Source: a virus
Strand: one strand, 5' to 3'
Length of the DNA stretch: 64,000 bases
IMG/VR virus record: IMGVR_UViG_3300044611_001195
Location: 1 to 64,000 of that record
Position 1 is the first letter of the stretch. Each line of letters begins with the position of its first letter. This document shows, piece after piece, positions 18,372-27,421 of this stretch. Under the pieces are notes generated by a model. The model worked only from the letters and a program-made list of their open reading frames with translations. It was not told the origin of the DNA and searched no databases. The position numbers and the translations under genes are program-made.

Positions 18372-19446
18372 CTTTAAGGAATAATGCTAGTTTATTTAGA
18401 TTTACCTTCCAAGGAGAGTTTAGACCACCAGAGATAGAAAGAGCACCATCACTTTCCACACTTTCCTCTACTTTCTCCACAAACTCAGTATCATTAAAAT
18501 GATGTAATTCTGTATGAGACATTGAATACTCAAAGCGAGTATTGACATCAAAAAACAAAGGACTATTGATAGAAATAACTTTTGTTTCTGGTGGTGAGAA
18601 GATTACATTACACATACCACCACCAATTGGTCCAGCAACATACTTAGCAGAGTTGAATAAACCAATCTTCTCTTTCATCGTCATATTTTCACAGAAGACT
18701 TCTTCATATCCATGAGACTTGAAAAGTTCTGCTACTTCATCCTCATTCACACAACGACGGCGCTCAGTATAGTTGGTTCCAATATTATCGAAGTTATTAT
18801 GCAACCAAGTGCGCCGTGAGATATAAATCTTCTCTGGACCCTGATATTCACCTTTCATACGGTTGATAATATCAAATACACCAGAATGTGGTGGAGTATT
18901 TGAAAGACCGTTATGGGTCAATGACGACCCCACTACAACAGTATTATAAAGAGTGTCTGGGTTTAGAAATACAACATCTTTTCTTCTAATACCAAGAAGT
19001 TCTAGCGATTCCCAAACAAAAGGATAAAGATCATCTTTACCTTCTGGCGGACTCACAAGAAGTTTAAGATCTGGATGAATCTCTTTCTCATTGAAGTAAG
19101 AGTAGAGATAAGGCAACGTATCGTAGATAAAATGATAGTAGTTCGCCATATTATACACAAAGTAAAATACAGGAACTGAGCAGAAATTCTTAAAATGAAA
19201 AGGAAGTTCTACTTGATACTCCATCGTTTCTTCATAGACAGTTCCTCTACCCAAAGACATAAACATTTCTTTGGTTGGAAGAGTCAGTCTCTGAGTTTGA
19301 TGCGAATAGATTAGTGGTTGAGGATAATGCTTAGAAAGACCAGTAAATTGACAAGTGAAGAAATATGAAACTTCAATGTCCCTACCATTCTCATCTTTTT
19401 CTTTAATAACTCTAGTTTTTCTAGAATTCCAATGTTCAATATTCAT
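18364..19446 (-). CDS. glycosyltransferase family 61
   Basis: A 360-residue protein with the GT61 (DUF563) signatures: NMANYYHFIYDTLPYLY, KIYISRRTW, and KYVAGPIGGGMCNVIFSPP. Family members transfer xylose, GlcNAc or related sugars. The length is typical. No membrane helix is evident. Confidence 0.88.
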   Translation of the reverse strand: MNIEHWNSRKTRVIKEKDENGRDIEVSYFFTCQFTGLSKHYPQPLIYSHQTQRLTLPTKEMFMSLGRGTVYEETMEYQVELPFHFKNFCSVPVFYFVYNMANYYHFIYDTLPYLYSYFNEKEIHPDLKLLVSPPEGKDDLYPFVWESLELLGIRRKDVVFLNPDTLYNTVVVGSSLTHNGLSNTPPHSGVFDIINRMKGEYQGPEKIYISRRTWLHNNFDNIGTNYTERRRCVNEDEVAELFKSHGYEEVFCENMTMKEKIGLFNSAKYVAGPIGGGMCNVIFSPPETKVISINSPLFFDVNTRFEYSMSHTELHHFNDTEFVEKVEESVESDGALSISGGLNSPWKVNLNKLALFLKDV

Positions 19447-19471
19447 ACTCTACTAATATTATTTTTTAAAA

Positions 19472-20113
19472 TTACCAAGGTTCAGAATTAAAATAATTTT
19501 TATTATATGCGACAATATTACACCATCTCCACAGATCTTCCCTATCAGAAATTGGAGTTAATCCACCATGGTCTTCAAAAAACATATAACTAAATCCAGT
19601 GAATCCATATGGTTCTAGGTAAGAAAGCATAATATCTAGATTATCACCAACTTCTTTTTGCCCGGGTCCATATTCAAATTGAATAATTTTTACGTTGTTC
19701 AAATAGTCTCCAAATCCACGAAAAACTTTGGTTTCCATGCATTCAACGTCAATTTTTAAAAAGTCAATCTCCTTAATATTATTAGATCTGCAATATTCAT
19801 CTGCTCTACGTAATTCGCATTTTATTGGATCACCAGTAGAATTTGGTCGTTCAATAAAAGAATATGTACTTACCCAAAAATCAAAAGATGTATTTTCATC
19901 ACTCAAACCAAAAGCATTAAAAAATGATTTTTCATTATTATTCGACAACTGCTTTAGTTGTTCTAGATATTTCGGAAAAGGTTCAAAATAATGAACTTCA
20001 CCTCCCGTTTGGACATATGGAGAATCATTATATGCCCCAACATCAAAAATTACTTCCACCTTATCAGTAATTTTGTTAAAAAAATTAACTTCCGATATTA
20101 GAATAGGATCCAT
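19472..20113 (-). CDS. FkbM-family methyltransferase
   Basis: A 213-residue SAM-dependent methyltransferase. EVIFDVGAYNDS is the SAM loop, VHYFEPFPKYLEQL the acidic motif and IDFLKIDVECMETKVFRG the FkbM signature. It is the second FkbM gene in this cluster and is the first gene behind an internal promoter. It probably O-methylates a glycan sugar. Confidence 0.86.
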   Translation of the reverse strand: MDPILISEVNFFNKITDKVEVIFDVGAYNDSPYVQTGGEVHYFEPFPKYLEQLKQLSNNNEKSFFNAFGLSDENTSFDFWVSTYSFIERPNSTGDPIKCELRRADEYCRSNNIKEIDFLKIDVECMETKVFRGFGDYLNNVKIIQFEYGPGQKEVGDNLDIMLSYLEPYGFTGFSYMFFEDHGGLTPISDREDLWRWCNIVAYNKNYFNSEPW

Positions 20114-20137
20114 ACATTAAAAATATTATATACTACG

Positions 20138-20166
20138 ATTATACCACATAAATTATGCAATAACAA
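20138..20166 (-). promoter_or_regulatory. internal promoter in the glycan cluster
   Basis: Minus-strand TTGTTA (20161-20166), 17-base spacer, TATAAT (20138-20143), overlapping the end of the upstream gene. It may boost the distal two thirds of the cluster. Confidence 0.6.
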
Positions 20167-21028
20167 TCCAATCACCACTCTCCTCCATTTTTTTATAATC
20201 AAAAAATTTGGGTATTTTCATTCTGGCATACTTGTGTAGGTAGAACTTTGGACCCCTCAACTGATTTGAAAAATATAAAAAATAACAAAGTATTCCATAA
20301 AGACTGTCATAAAAATGAACTTCTTTTGCATTTTCAATAATCTTTATCGTATCAATAATTTTAGTTGAATTATTATTTAAATAAACCAAATTATACTCAA
20401 TATTAGAAAGATCCATACCATCAACATGATGAACAACAGAATATTCATTAAATTTAACTAACTCAGAATATTTTCTTTGTTCATCATCCTCATTCCTTAT
20501 AATTTTAAAATAATCAAATGCAATAGAATAATCAAGATTTGAAAGCGTATAGAATCCTATTCTTTGGTCAAATGTTGGATCACTTGCATCTCTTTCATTA
20601 ATTTGTAATTTTTCTTGCAAGTTAAATTTTTTTAATATTTGACAATTTTTATATTGAATATTAGTTTTAGGAATTTCATTTTGAATATTCATTCTCAGGC
20701 AAGCTTGTTCAAAATTCCAACAATTTTGATGCCCATGTTCTCCAGGTTTTCCTTCATTCAAAAATAGATAATCCTCATCAAAAAGTTTTTTAGCCAACTT
20801 ATCAATATCATTACTCGCTGTTCCATCTGGACAAGAAACGAAAATTAAATTAAAGTCTGGATACAATGCTTCCAAAAATTCTTTTTGATGGGGAAGACAT
20901 ATTAAACTTACAGATTTATATTGAGTTTGATAATACCTAACCATACCAACAAGTTGAATAAGATCAGTCCAACCCCAATACAACATTAAAACTGCATTTA
21001 TATCTTTTTTAGATGGTAAAGTAGTCAT
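20153..21028 (-). CDS. GT-B-like protein, copy B
   Basis: A 291-residue paralogue of the protein at 15383. VLMLYWGWTDLIQLVGMVRYY is the N-terminal Rossmann start and VHFYDSLYGILCYFLYF with YLHKYARMK is the C-terminal signature. No firm family was recognised. The ATG at 21028 (MTTLPSKKD) is chosen because it limits overlap with the upstream gene to 20 bases. Confidence 0.6.
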   Translation of the reverse strand: MTTLPSKKDINAVLMLYWGWTDLIQLVGMVRYYQTQYKSVSLICLPHQKEFLEALYPDFNLIFVSCPDGTASNDIDKLAKKLFDEDYLFLNEGKPGEHGHQNCWNFEQACLRMNIQNEIPKTNIQYKNCQILKKFNLQEKLQINERDASDPTFDQRIGFYTLSNLDYSIAFDYFKIIRNEDDEQRKYSELVKFNEYSVVHHVDGMDLSNIEYNLVYLNNNSTKIIDTIKIIENAKEVHFYDSLYGILCYFLYFSNQLRGPKFYLHKYARMKIPKFFDYKKMEESGDWIVIA

Positions 21029-22562
21029 TTTCGTATTCGTAAGAGTGCCAATCAACTTTATTAAAAAATCTTTGCCAGTATTGGTAAGTCTTTAAATCAT
21101 TTGGAGTTCCCCAACAAATATAATTATCAATCTCAAAGTTTTTAACTTTATATCCCAATTCTATTGCTTCATTAAGCATACTATCAACATAGAATTCGCC
21201 ATTAGTTCTATTATCATTATCATATAAAGATTTTAAAGAACGGAAAAAGATTTCCCTTGAACGGAAAAACATAGTTCCAGTAATGGCAAACTCTTTTACA
21301 GGATCAGTTCCAGTAAATTTTTTAACATCGACACGACTTACATTCCCATCCTCATCACATTTAACCCAAGAATATGCCTCTGGTTGCAAATGACTCGTAT
21401 AGTTATTTCTATAAGTCCAAACTATTATATCATTTTCTTCATCATTTACCAAATCTAAAAACTTATCGGCATCATAGAATACACCATTATCACAAGCTGA
21501 AATTAAAATAGAAGAATCTGGATCAATCACATTGACAATTCTTTCTGTTGTGCAAGCCTGACCTTCAAGAACTTCATCAATCCAGACTGTATTTTGACCA
21601 GGTGATTGATGACCTTTCAGACAGGCATAAATGACATCATCAGTTTTTGGTAAGCAGCGAACTGCCTGATCTACCATATCTTTACCATTGACTTGAATGA
21701 ATGGTTTTGGTTCGGTATATCCTTCTTTTGAGAAGCGACTCCCAGCACCTGCCATTGGAAGAGCAAGAATACAGTTTTCAAGTCTAACTTCTTTCTGACC
21801 TTCTAGTGCTTTACGATAATAATTTGACCAACTATTATAAACATCAAGATCAAATGGAGTTCCCCATTGAAGCATATAAGGAACTTCATAAACAAGACTT
21901 ATAAGTTCATCACGAACAAGTAGGTTATAAATCAGGCTTACATAATACTCACCGTTGATGTTAATATCTTCATCCATCAACTGTTTAAAGTATTTCTTTA
22001 CATAACTACCTTTCCTGAAATAGTAGTTTCCAGCAGAAGCAAATTCAGACATTTTATCTTCTGTGAATGGTTGCTTCTCACGAACTTCTAAAATCTTATT
22101 GTCCTCATCAGTGCGGCAGAATGCATAATTATCACTACCCAGCATATGGGGATGAAATCCAGTATAACAAATTACACATCCATCACACTCCGTTGCATCA
22201 ACAAAACCTTTGAAATGACGATAATCCCAATATATTGAGAAATCACAATAATTGACAATTACTTCTTCTTCATCATCAATCAGATTCTCAAACTCAAATA
22301 CAGAAAATACTGGGCCATTTTTATGTCTAGGAATACTAACTATTTCTTTTTTCTCTACAAGTTTATCCAATACCTCAACTATATTAGTTTCTTCTTTATG
22401 CTTATCGTTGATAATAAAAACAAATTTACTATCTTCTGGATAAAGATCGACGATATGTTCTATAACCTTTCTTCCATCAACTTCAATAAGATATTTTGGA
22501 ATGTCATATCCAGCAGCAGCAAATCTACTACTCATACCAGACATTGGAATAATAACTTTCAT
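21009..22562 (-). CDS. tandem fusion of two nucleotidyltransferase domains
   Basis: A 517-residue protein made of two homologous NTP_transferase domains. Domain 1 (about 1-250) starts MSGMSSRFAAAGYDIPKYLI; domain 2 (about 262-510) starts PMAGAGSRFSKEGYTEPKPF. Each ends with the NGEYYVSLIYN / NGEFYVDSMLNE and WGTPxDL segments. Domain 2 keeps the G-x-G-S-R loop; domain 1 has G-M-S-S-R and PKYL, so its specificity or activity may have changed. Both resemble the single-domain enzyme at 14623. Confidence 0.86.
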   Translation of the reverse strand: MKVIIPMSGMSSRFAAAGYDIPKYLIEVDGRKVIEHIVDLYPEDSKFVFIINDKHKEETNIVEVLDKLVEKKEIVSIPRHKNGPVFSVFEFENLIDDEEEVIVNYCDFSIYWDYRHFKGFVDATECDGCVICYTGFHPHMLGSDNYAFCRTDEDNKILEVREKQPFTEDKMSEFASAGNYYFRKGSYVKKYFKQLMDEDININGEYYVSLIYNLLVRDELISLVYEVPYMLQWGTPFDLDVYNSWSNYYRKALEGQKEVRLENCILALPMAGAGSRFSKEGYTEPKPFIQVNGKDMVDQAVRCLPKTDDVIYACLKGHQSPGQNTVWIDEVLEGQACTTERIVNVIDPDSSILISACDNGVFYDADKFLDLVNDEENDIIVWTYRNNYTSHLQPEAYSWVKCDEDGNVSRVDVKKFTGTDPVKEFAITGTMFFRSREIFFRSLKSLYDNDNRTNGEFYVDSMLNEAIELGYKVKNFEIDNYICWGTPNDLKTYQYWQRFFNKVDWHSYEYENDYFTI

Positions 22563-22583
22563 AAGAAAAATATTTTTAAATAT

Positions 22584-23318
22584 TTATTGGTGCCTGGAAG
22601 GATCAATAGTATATGGTGCAGAAAAATATTTAACTTCTAAACCCTTATCATAAGCGTTCTGAGTCACAGATGGCTCAAAGGCAATTGGATATAAACCCTT
22701 CCACAATTCATTCATTTCAATACAATAATTATATGTCTGCATATATGCTTCCATTGAATTTCTGTTTCCATATACTATTGCATCAGAAACCCATGGAGCA
22801 TTTACTGTATCTGGAAGTCTCCAATCTCCAGGAGAATTGTATATGGTTGGATTTTGTCTGTCTATTATGGGTGAATAGTGATTACACCAAGGAATTACCG
22901 AAAAAATTTGATATTCATCAGATTTTTCAATATCTGGTAATTTGTTAGTAACAATATCAGAACGATATTTCATATATGCATCATATTCGAAGTTATTATC
23001 ATCAGCATATTGAGTTGCTAATTTAAAAGCATTCATATCATTGAAAAACATCGATAATTGATTATATGGCAATGGTTCATTAGTTCCCGTTCCCATATTA
23101 ATAAAAATATCTTTATAATGCTGGGGAATAACATAAGGACAAATATATTCACCCTTCAACCATTTTGAGAGATTATTCAATGCTTGATTGTGATAATCAT
23201 CTCTCTCAGCATTAATTGAAATAAACAAATCAACATCATAGTCACACGACTCCAATAAAGGAATCAGACAACTTTCATAACACTTCAATCTTCCAGATAT
23301 TAAAACTGCAACTCTCAT
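22584..23318 (-). CDS. WavE-like putative glycosyltransferase, copy C
   Basis: A 244-residue protein beginning RVAVLISGRLKCYESCLIPL, the SGR start typical of short LPS transferases, with YDAYMKYRSDIVTN as an R-x-D motif. It shares the general plan of 12681 and 16912 but is more distant. The ATG at 23318 overlaps the GT11 stop by four bases. Confidence 0.65.
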   Translation of the reverse strand: MRVAVLISGRLKCYESCLIPLLESCDYDVDLFISINAERDDYHNQALNNLSKWLKGEYICPYVIPQHYKDIFINMGTGTNEPLPYNQLSMFFNDMNAFKLATQYADDNNFEYDAYMKYRSDIVTNKLPDIEKSDEYQIFSVIPWCNHYSPIIDRQNPTIYNSPGDWRLPDTVNAPWVSDAIVYGNRNSMEAYMQTYNYCIEMNELWKGLYPIAFEPSVTQNAYDKGLEVKYFSAPYTIDPSRHQ

Positions 23319-24115
23319 ATGATAATCCATCCTTGTAAATATAAATCGCTGAGATCTTTAGAAGCATCTGGTCCAGCAAACCAAGTACTTGGGGCAACTG
23401 TTTTTTTACTTTTTGCCAACCAAGCACCCCACCAAGAGAATGAAGAATTGGCAATGATGTGATATGTGCAAAGGGATTGGAGACAAAGATCTACGCCAGT
23501 GCTGTTTCCTTCTGCAAAAATAAAACGATCTCCCTGAAAAACTTCTTGCTCCTTACACCACTCAATTCCATCAGAAAAAATCATAACTGGAATGTCTTCT
23601 GGCATATGAGACAATCCCTGAGCATAATACTCTAACGTTTGTACTGGGTGATGTGGATATTGTAGATAATCTCCCCTACGAAGATGAATTGCAATTACTT
23701 CTTCATTACCAAAATTTGATTTAAATGCTTCTTCTGTTGGTTCACGAATTTCATCGGCAAAAGTAAATGCCTCACGAATTTGCTTTTCAATATGCTTGAA
23801 ATATTTTTCTGTTTGGAAATATCCATAAAGACTAATATTATCTGGACAGTTGTTCCAAAGATTTTGATCTAATCCAAAATTTGATTCCATTACCTTTGGA
23901 AAATTAGTCACATGCTTTGGTGCTTCAGGAATCTTAAAGCACTCAAACATTGTAATATCTGAGTTTACACAATTAATATCTCTTGTTGCAACAACTGCTC
24001 TTGGTGGTAAGCAATACTCATATCCGTGTCTTTGGGCAAGACCACGAAGAGCAGTATATTGAAACATCTGGTTACCAAGTCTTCCCAGATTTCCTAGATC
24101 ATCATTTGCAAGCAT
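23315..24115 (-). CDS. alpha-1,2-fucosyltransferase-like, GT11
   Basis: A 266-residue enzyme with GRLGNQMFQYTALRGLAQ near the N-terminus, the donor motif AIHLRRGDYL, PVMIFSDGIEWCK and SSFSWWGAWLA. These are the four GT11 motifs in order, and the length fits bacterial members such as FutC/WbsJ. It would transfer fucose from the GDP-fucose made by the two genes just upstream. The ATG at 24115 overlaps fcl by 14 bases. Confidence 0.92.
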   Translation of the reverse strand: MLANDDLGNLGRLGNQMFQYTALRGLAQRHGYEYCLPPRAVVATRDINCVNSDITMFECFKIPEAPKHVTNFPKVMESNFGLDQNLWNNCPDNISLYGYFQTEKYFKHIEKQIREAFTFADEIREPTEEAFKSNFGNEEVIAIHLRRGDYLQYPHHPVQTLEYYAQGLSHMPEDIPVMIFSDGIEWCKEQEVFQGDRFIFAEGNSTGVDLCLQSLCTYHIIANSSFSWWGAWLAKSKKTVAPSTWFAGPDASKDLSDLYLQGWIII

Positions 24116-25037
24116 TTTCTTTATACCATTGATAAGTTGACCCAATACCTTCACGGAGACCAATCTTTGGTTCCCAACCAAGCGATTTAATCTTATCTAC
24201 ATTCAAGACTTTACGTGGAGTACCATTTGGTTTTGTAGTATCCCAATTAATATCACGATCATACCCAACAACATCAGCAACAGTTTCCGCAAGTTCCTTA
24301 ATCGTCACATCTTCACCTGTACCAACATTGATATGTTCTGCTTCATTATAGACCTGCATACAGGTATAACACGCTTCTGCAAGATCATCAACGTGCAGAA
24401 ACTCTCTCATCGCAGAACCATCACCCCAAAGTTTGACTTCCCAATACTTACTATGGTCAAGAGCAGCATGAAACTTAGCAATCATTGCTGGAAGAACGTG
24501 AGACGTTTCCAGGTCAAAGTTATCGTTAGGACCATAAAGGTTCGTAGGCATCAAGGAGATGGCATTAAACCCATGCTGTTGGCGATATGCCTGACACATC
24601 ATAATACCAGCAATCTTTGCAATCGCATAGGCATCATTGGTTGGTTCCAGAGCACCAGTCATCAACTGATCTTCGGTGATTGGTTGAGTTGCAAACTTGG
24701 GATAGATGCAGGATGAACCAAGAAACAAAAGTTTCTTTACACCCCAACGATATGCAGAATCAATAATATTCGTCTGAATACGGATATTCTCAGTCAAGAA
24801 ATCTGCCTTATATGTATTGTTTGCCATAATACCACCAACCTTGGCAGCGGCAACAAAAACATAATCAGGTTTTTTAAGTCTAAAAAATGTATCAGTCGCT
24901 TCTTGATCTGTAAAATCTACAGTCTGACGAGTTCCCCTAATAATATCACTATAATCTTTACTTTCAAGATTTCTAACAATTGCAGATCCAACCATCCCAT
25001 TGGCACCAGCAACTAATACTCTGGAATCACTGTCCAT
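24102..25037 (-). CDS. fcl: GDP-L-fucose synthase
   Basis: A 311-residue SDR enzyme that epimerises and reduces GDP-4-keto-6-deoxymannose to GDP-L-fucose. It has [15 protein letters not shown] (NADP site), [10 protein letters not shown] (catalytic Ser and Cys region) and YAIAKIAG (YxxxK). The ATG at 25037 ([11 protein letters not shown]) overlaps gmd by 11 bases. Confidence 0.95.
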   Translation of the reverse strand: MDSDSRVLVAGANGMVGSAIVRNLESKDYSDIIRGTRQTVDFTDQEATDTFFRLKKPDYVFVAAAKVGGIMANNTYKADFLTENIRIQTNIIDSAYRWGVKKLLFLGSSCIYPKFATQPITEDQLMTGALEPTNDAYAIAKIAGIMMCQAYRQQHGFNAISLMPTNLYGPNDNFDLETSHVLPAMIAKFHAALDHSKYWEVKLWGDGSAMREFLHVDDLAEACYTCMQVYNEAEHINVGTGEDVTIKELAETVADVVGYDRDINWDTTKPNGTPRKVLNVDKIKSLGWEPKIGLREGIGSTYQWYKENACK

Positions 25038-26028
25038 AAATGCACATATCCTCAACTAATTGTTTGAAAGAAATCTTAGGTTCCCAACCTAATTTTTCTT
25101 TTGCCTTAGAGGCATCACCTAATAAAGTCTCTACTTCAGCAGGTCGAAAATATTTAGGATTGACTCTAATGACCGTTCTGCCAGTAAGTTTATCAATACC
25201 AACCTCATCAAGACCCTCACCTTCCCATTCAATCTTCATTCCAAAGTAAGGTGCCGATTCTTCCACAAACTCCTTTACAGAGTACTGAACACCAGTTGCA
25301 ATCACATAATCTTCTGGTTCATCTTGTTGAAGCATCAACCACATTGCTTCTACAAAGTCCTTAGCGTGTCCCCAGTCACGTTTAGCATTTAGATTACCAA
25401 GTTCAAGAACATCTTGAAGTCCGCAAGAAATCTTTGAAAGACCACGAGTAATCTTACGTGTTACAAACGTTTCTCCACGTCTTGGTGATTCGTGATTAAA
25501 CAGAATTCCAGTACAAGCATACATCCCATATGCTTCACGATAGTTTTTGGTTATCCAATATCCATAGAGTTTTGCTACCCCATAAGGAGAACGGGGATAA
25601 AAAGGAGTAGTTTCACTTTGAGGAGTTTCTTGAACCAATCCGTAAAGTTCGCTGGTAGATGCCTGATAGATGCGTACACGGTCTTCCATACCCAAAAGAC
25701 GCACTGCTTCAAGAACCCGAAGAGTTCCCACACCATCCACATCAGCAGTGTATTCAGGCATCTCAAAGGATACTTTGACATGACTTTGAGCACCAAGATT
25801 ATAAATTTCATCAGGTTGGACTTTCTGTATGACTCTTACTATATTAGTAGAGTCTGTTAAGTCTCCGTAATGTAACTTAACATTTTGATACAAATGATCT
25901 ATACGATGCGTATTAATCAAAGATGCACGTCTTACAATACCATGAACTTCATATCCTTTCTCCAAAAGAAGTTCGGCAAGATAAGAACCGTCTTGACCTG
26001 TGATTCCAGTGATTAATGCAACCTTCAT
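25027..26028 (-). CDS. gmd: GDP-mannose 4,6-dehydratase
   Basis: A 333-residue SDR enzyme making GDP-4-keto-6-deoxymannose. The sequence [19 protein letters not shown] is diagnostic, with [20 protein letters not shown] (YxxxK) and [15 protein letters not shown]. It is the first gene behind the promoter at 26049-26077 and therefore opens the glycan cluster. The chosen ATG at 26028 excludes a TTG two codons upstream. Confidence 0.96.
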   Translation of the reverse strand: MKVALITGITGQDGSYLAELLLEKGYEVHGIVRRASLINTHRIDHLYQNVKLHYGDLTDSTNIVRVIQKVQPDEIYNLGAQSHVKVSFEMPEYTADVDGVGTLRVLEAVRLLGMEDRVRIYQASTSELYGLVQETPQSETTPFYPRSPYGVAKLYGYWITKNYREAYGMYACTGILFNHESPRRGETFVTRKITRGLSKISCGLQDVLELGNLNAKRDWGHAKDFVEAMWLMLQQDEPEDYVIATGVQYSVKEFVEESAPYFGMKIEWEGEGLDEVGIDKLTGRTVIRVNPKYFRPAEVETLLGDASKAKEKLGWEPKISFKQLVEDMCIYGQ

Positions 26029-26048
26029 AAACAAGAATACTTTTTACC

Positions 26049-26077
26049 ATTATACTAAAAAAGATGGGTTTATGCAA
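26049..26077 (-). promoter_or_regulatory. sigma70-type promoter of the glycan cluster
   Basis: Minus-strand TTGCAT (26072-26077), 17-base spacer, TATAAT (26049-26054). The -35 box lies in the loop and arm of the terminator-like hairpin. Confidence 0.75.
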
Positions 26078-26083
26078 CCCACC
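26057..26083 (-). terminator. terminator before gmd
   Basis: A 6-bp core stem (26065-26070 with 26076-26081, loop 26071-26075) is followed on the minus strand by a T-run. It would stop transcripts from the small genes upstream. Confidence 0.75.
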
Positions 26084-26219
26084 TCTGTAACTCAGGCTCG
26101 CCACCAATTCTTTAACTGGAAATTGGAAACCAGGCGGGAGAGAGTCCCATCCGCACCACTTGCTCTTGAGAAAAGCAAGAAAACAATAGGGTCATATTTG
26201 ACTCCACCACTTAGTTTTA
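26084..26219. other. non-coding stretch with inverted repeats
   Basis: No credible gene. It holds two perfect 6-bp inverted repeats (26105-26110 with 26122-26127; 26160-26165 with 26175-26180) and a 4-bp one near 26139-26151. The plus-strand segment 26149-26163 reads like a tRNA 3' end with CCA (TCCCATCCGCACCA), but no matching 5' acceptor strand is present. It may be a structured leader, a tRNA relic or simply the spacer before gmd. Confidence 0.35.
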
Positions 26220-26444
26220 CTAAACTAAGAAAAGTTGGGTTAACTTTGATATCTCGGTAATACCAAAGAATGCACATAAGAATAGTACATCCCAAAGTTT
26301 AAGTTTAATAGCAAAAGGCACTGTGAGTAAACCTCCAATAACCTTTATTAATAAACCATATTTAAATTCTCCCCATAACATAGTTTGATAACCAATTATA
26401 AGAAGAATATTTCCAATCCACCGAAGTAAATCAGATTTTGACAT
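26220..26444 (-). CDS. small membrane protein
   Basis: A 74-residue protein with three hydrophobic segments (IGNILLIIGYQTMLW, LLIKVIGGLLTVPFAI, VLFLCAFFGITEI). I recognise the type as a common small cyanophage protein of unknown function. It lies downstream of two other small genes and before the terminator at 26057. Confidence 0.75.
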   Translation of the reverse strand: MSKSDLLRWIGNILLIIGYQTMLWGEFKYGLLIKVIGGLLTVPFAIKLKLWDVLFLCAFFGITEISKLTQLFLV

Positions 26445-26491
26445 TAGGGGTTTGCTCCCGACCAGTGCTGTTAAAGTCCATCCGTGACTAT

Positions 26492-26728
26492 TTAATCATC
26501 ATCTCTTACATAACAAGGAACTCTATCTGGATCTAACCAACGCGCATAGTCAATGTCTTCCATAGCAGTAGTACATTGTAGACCATTATCAAAAAGATAA
26601 ATGTCATTCCAGCGTTTGGTGTATTCGTTTTGTTTTTGTAAACGGTAATCAGGTTTACCGTTAATTTCAAGGATACCTGCCTCTACGAAACGATATCCTT
26701 CACGCTCCAGAAGAACTTTGGTTTTCAT
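26492..26728 (-). CDS. conserved-type small protein
   Basis: A 78-residue soluble acidic protein (TKRWNDIYLFDNGLQ, DYARWLDPDRVPCYVRDDD). No domain recognised. The four-base overlap with the gene upstream shows co-translation. Confidence 0.75.
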   Translation of the reverse strand: MKTKVLLEREGYRFVEAGILEINGKPDYRLQKQNEYTKRWNDIYLFDNGLQCTTAMEDIDYARWLDPDRVPCYVRDDD

Positions 26729-26940
26729 GCAACCTCAACAGATTCAAGATCCTGATCAATATACTCCATAAGAATTTCGTAATCATCAAGAGGATCACCG
26801 GAAAATACCACCCCTTCATTTTCATAGAAGCGGCGAACCTTTTTATAAAGTTTCGGATTCTTTACATCAAGGTAGATTTCCCCGTTAGCAGCAGAACGTA
26901 GAGTGCTAACATCCTTTTTGAATTTTTGAATCAGAGACAT
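26725..26940 (-). CDS. conserved-type small protein
   Basis: A 71-residue acidic protein (MSLIQKFKKDVSTLRSAANG, DYEILMEYIDQDLESVEVA) of unknown function. It is the first gene behind a perfect bacterial promoter at 26964-26992, so it is probably expressed early. Confidence 0.75.
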   Translation of the reverse strand: MSLIQKFKKDVSTLRSAANGEIYLDVKNPKLYKKVRRFYENEGVVFSGDPLDDYEILMEYIDQDLESVEVA

Positions 26941-26963
26941 TGTTTTGTTTTGTTTACCCTAGT

Positions 26964-26992
26964 ATTATAAGGTGTTTGAGTTTTTGTGTCAA
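26964..26992 (-). promoter_or_regulatory. consensus sigma70 promoter
   Basis: Minus-strand TTGACA (26987-26992), 17-base spacer, TATAAT (26964-26969): a full match to the bacterial consensus, just downstream of tRNA-Pro. A perfect 6-bp hairpin (26997-27002 with 27009-27014) lies between the tRNA and the -35 box. Confidence 0.9.
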
Positions 26993-27016
26993 GTGTGCCA
27001 GTGAAGTAACTGGCGA

Positions 27017-27087
27017 TCGGGGCGGCAAGAATCGAACTTGCACCTCCGCTTCCCAAAAGCGGCATTCTACCACTATACTACGCCCCG
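27017..27087 (-). tRNA. tRNA-Pro (UGG)
   Basis: A 71-nt cloverleaf: 7-bp acceptor CGGGGCG/CGCCCCG, anticodon arm CCGCT-TTTGGGA-AGCGG with anticodon TGG, T-arm GCAAG-TTCGATT-CTTGC. CCA is not encoded. Its 5' end is overlapped by the HNH gene. Confidence 0.93.
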
Positions 27088-27404
27088 TAGTAATGAAGTT
27101 TTCTGTGACAGTTAGAACAAAGACAGATACATTTTTCCATCTCTTCTAAAATTGATTCTTTACTTCTATTACAAAGTAAAAAAGCAATATCGTGTTCTTT
27201 TTCTTTTGGATTGAGATGATGCCAGTCTAAACAGGCATTATCATTTTCTCCACATCTCTCACAGGACTTTTCATCCATAATATTATTATACCACATTCTC
27301 TTCCTTTGTCTAGCCTCTTTTGATCTTTGAGCGGTAATAGACTTGTTTTTCTCATACCACTGCTTCTGTGCGGCTTTTTGTTGTTCTGGATTTGAATACG
27401 GCAT
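27078..27404 (-). CDS. HNH endonuclease
   Basis: A 108-residue protein. A basic N-terminus is followed by an HNH fold with paired Cys (CERCGENDNACLDWHHLNP and CLCSNCHRKLHY): two zinc CxxC knuckles, the catalytic DWHH and the distal N/H. It looks like a free-standing homing endonuclease. The last codons and TAG stop lie inside the tRNA-Pro gene (10-base overlap), which may help maintain it. A hairpin with a late promoter in its loop precedes it. Confidence 0.83.
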   Translation of the reverse strand: MPYSNPEQQKAAQKQWYEKNKSITAQRSKEARQRKRMWYNNIMDEKSCERCGENDNACLDWHHLNPKEKEHDIAFLLCNRSKESILEEMEKCICLCSNCHRKLHYYGA

Positions 27405-27421
27405 AAAAACTTATCAAGTAA

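Noticed and set aside
26142-26163. Attachment site for integration at a tRNA
   Set aside because: No integrase, repressor or flanking direct repeat is visible in the window; only a short tRNA-like 3' end is present.
26092-26295. Minus-strand ORF of 67 residues
   Set aside because: It covers inverted repeats and the terminator before gmd and overlaps the more plausible 74-residue membrane protein; its residues look like translated non-coding sequence.
26997-27014. Terminator after tRNA-Pro
   Set aside because: The 6-bp hairpin is perfect but is not followed by a T-run; termination there is unsupported.
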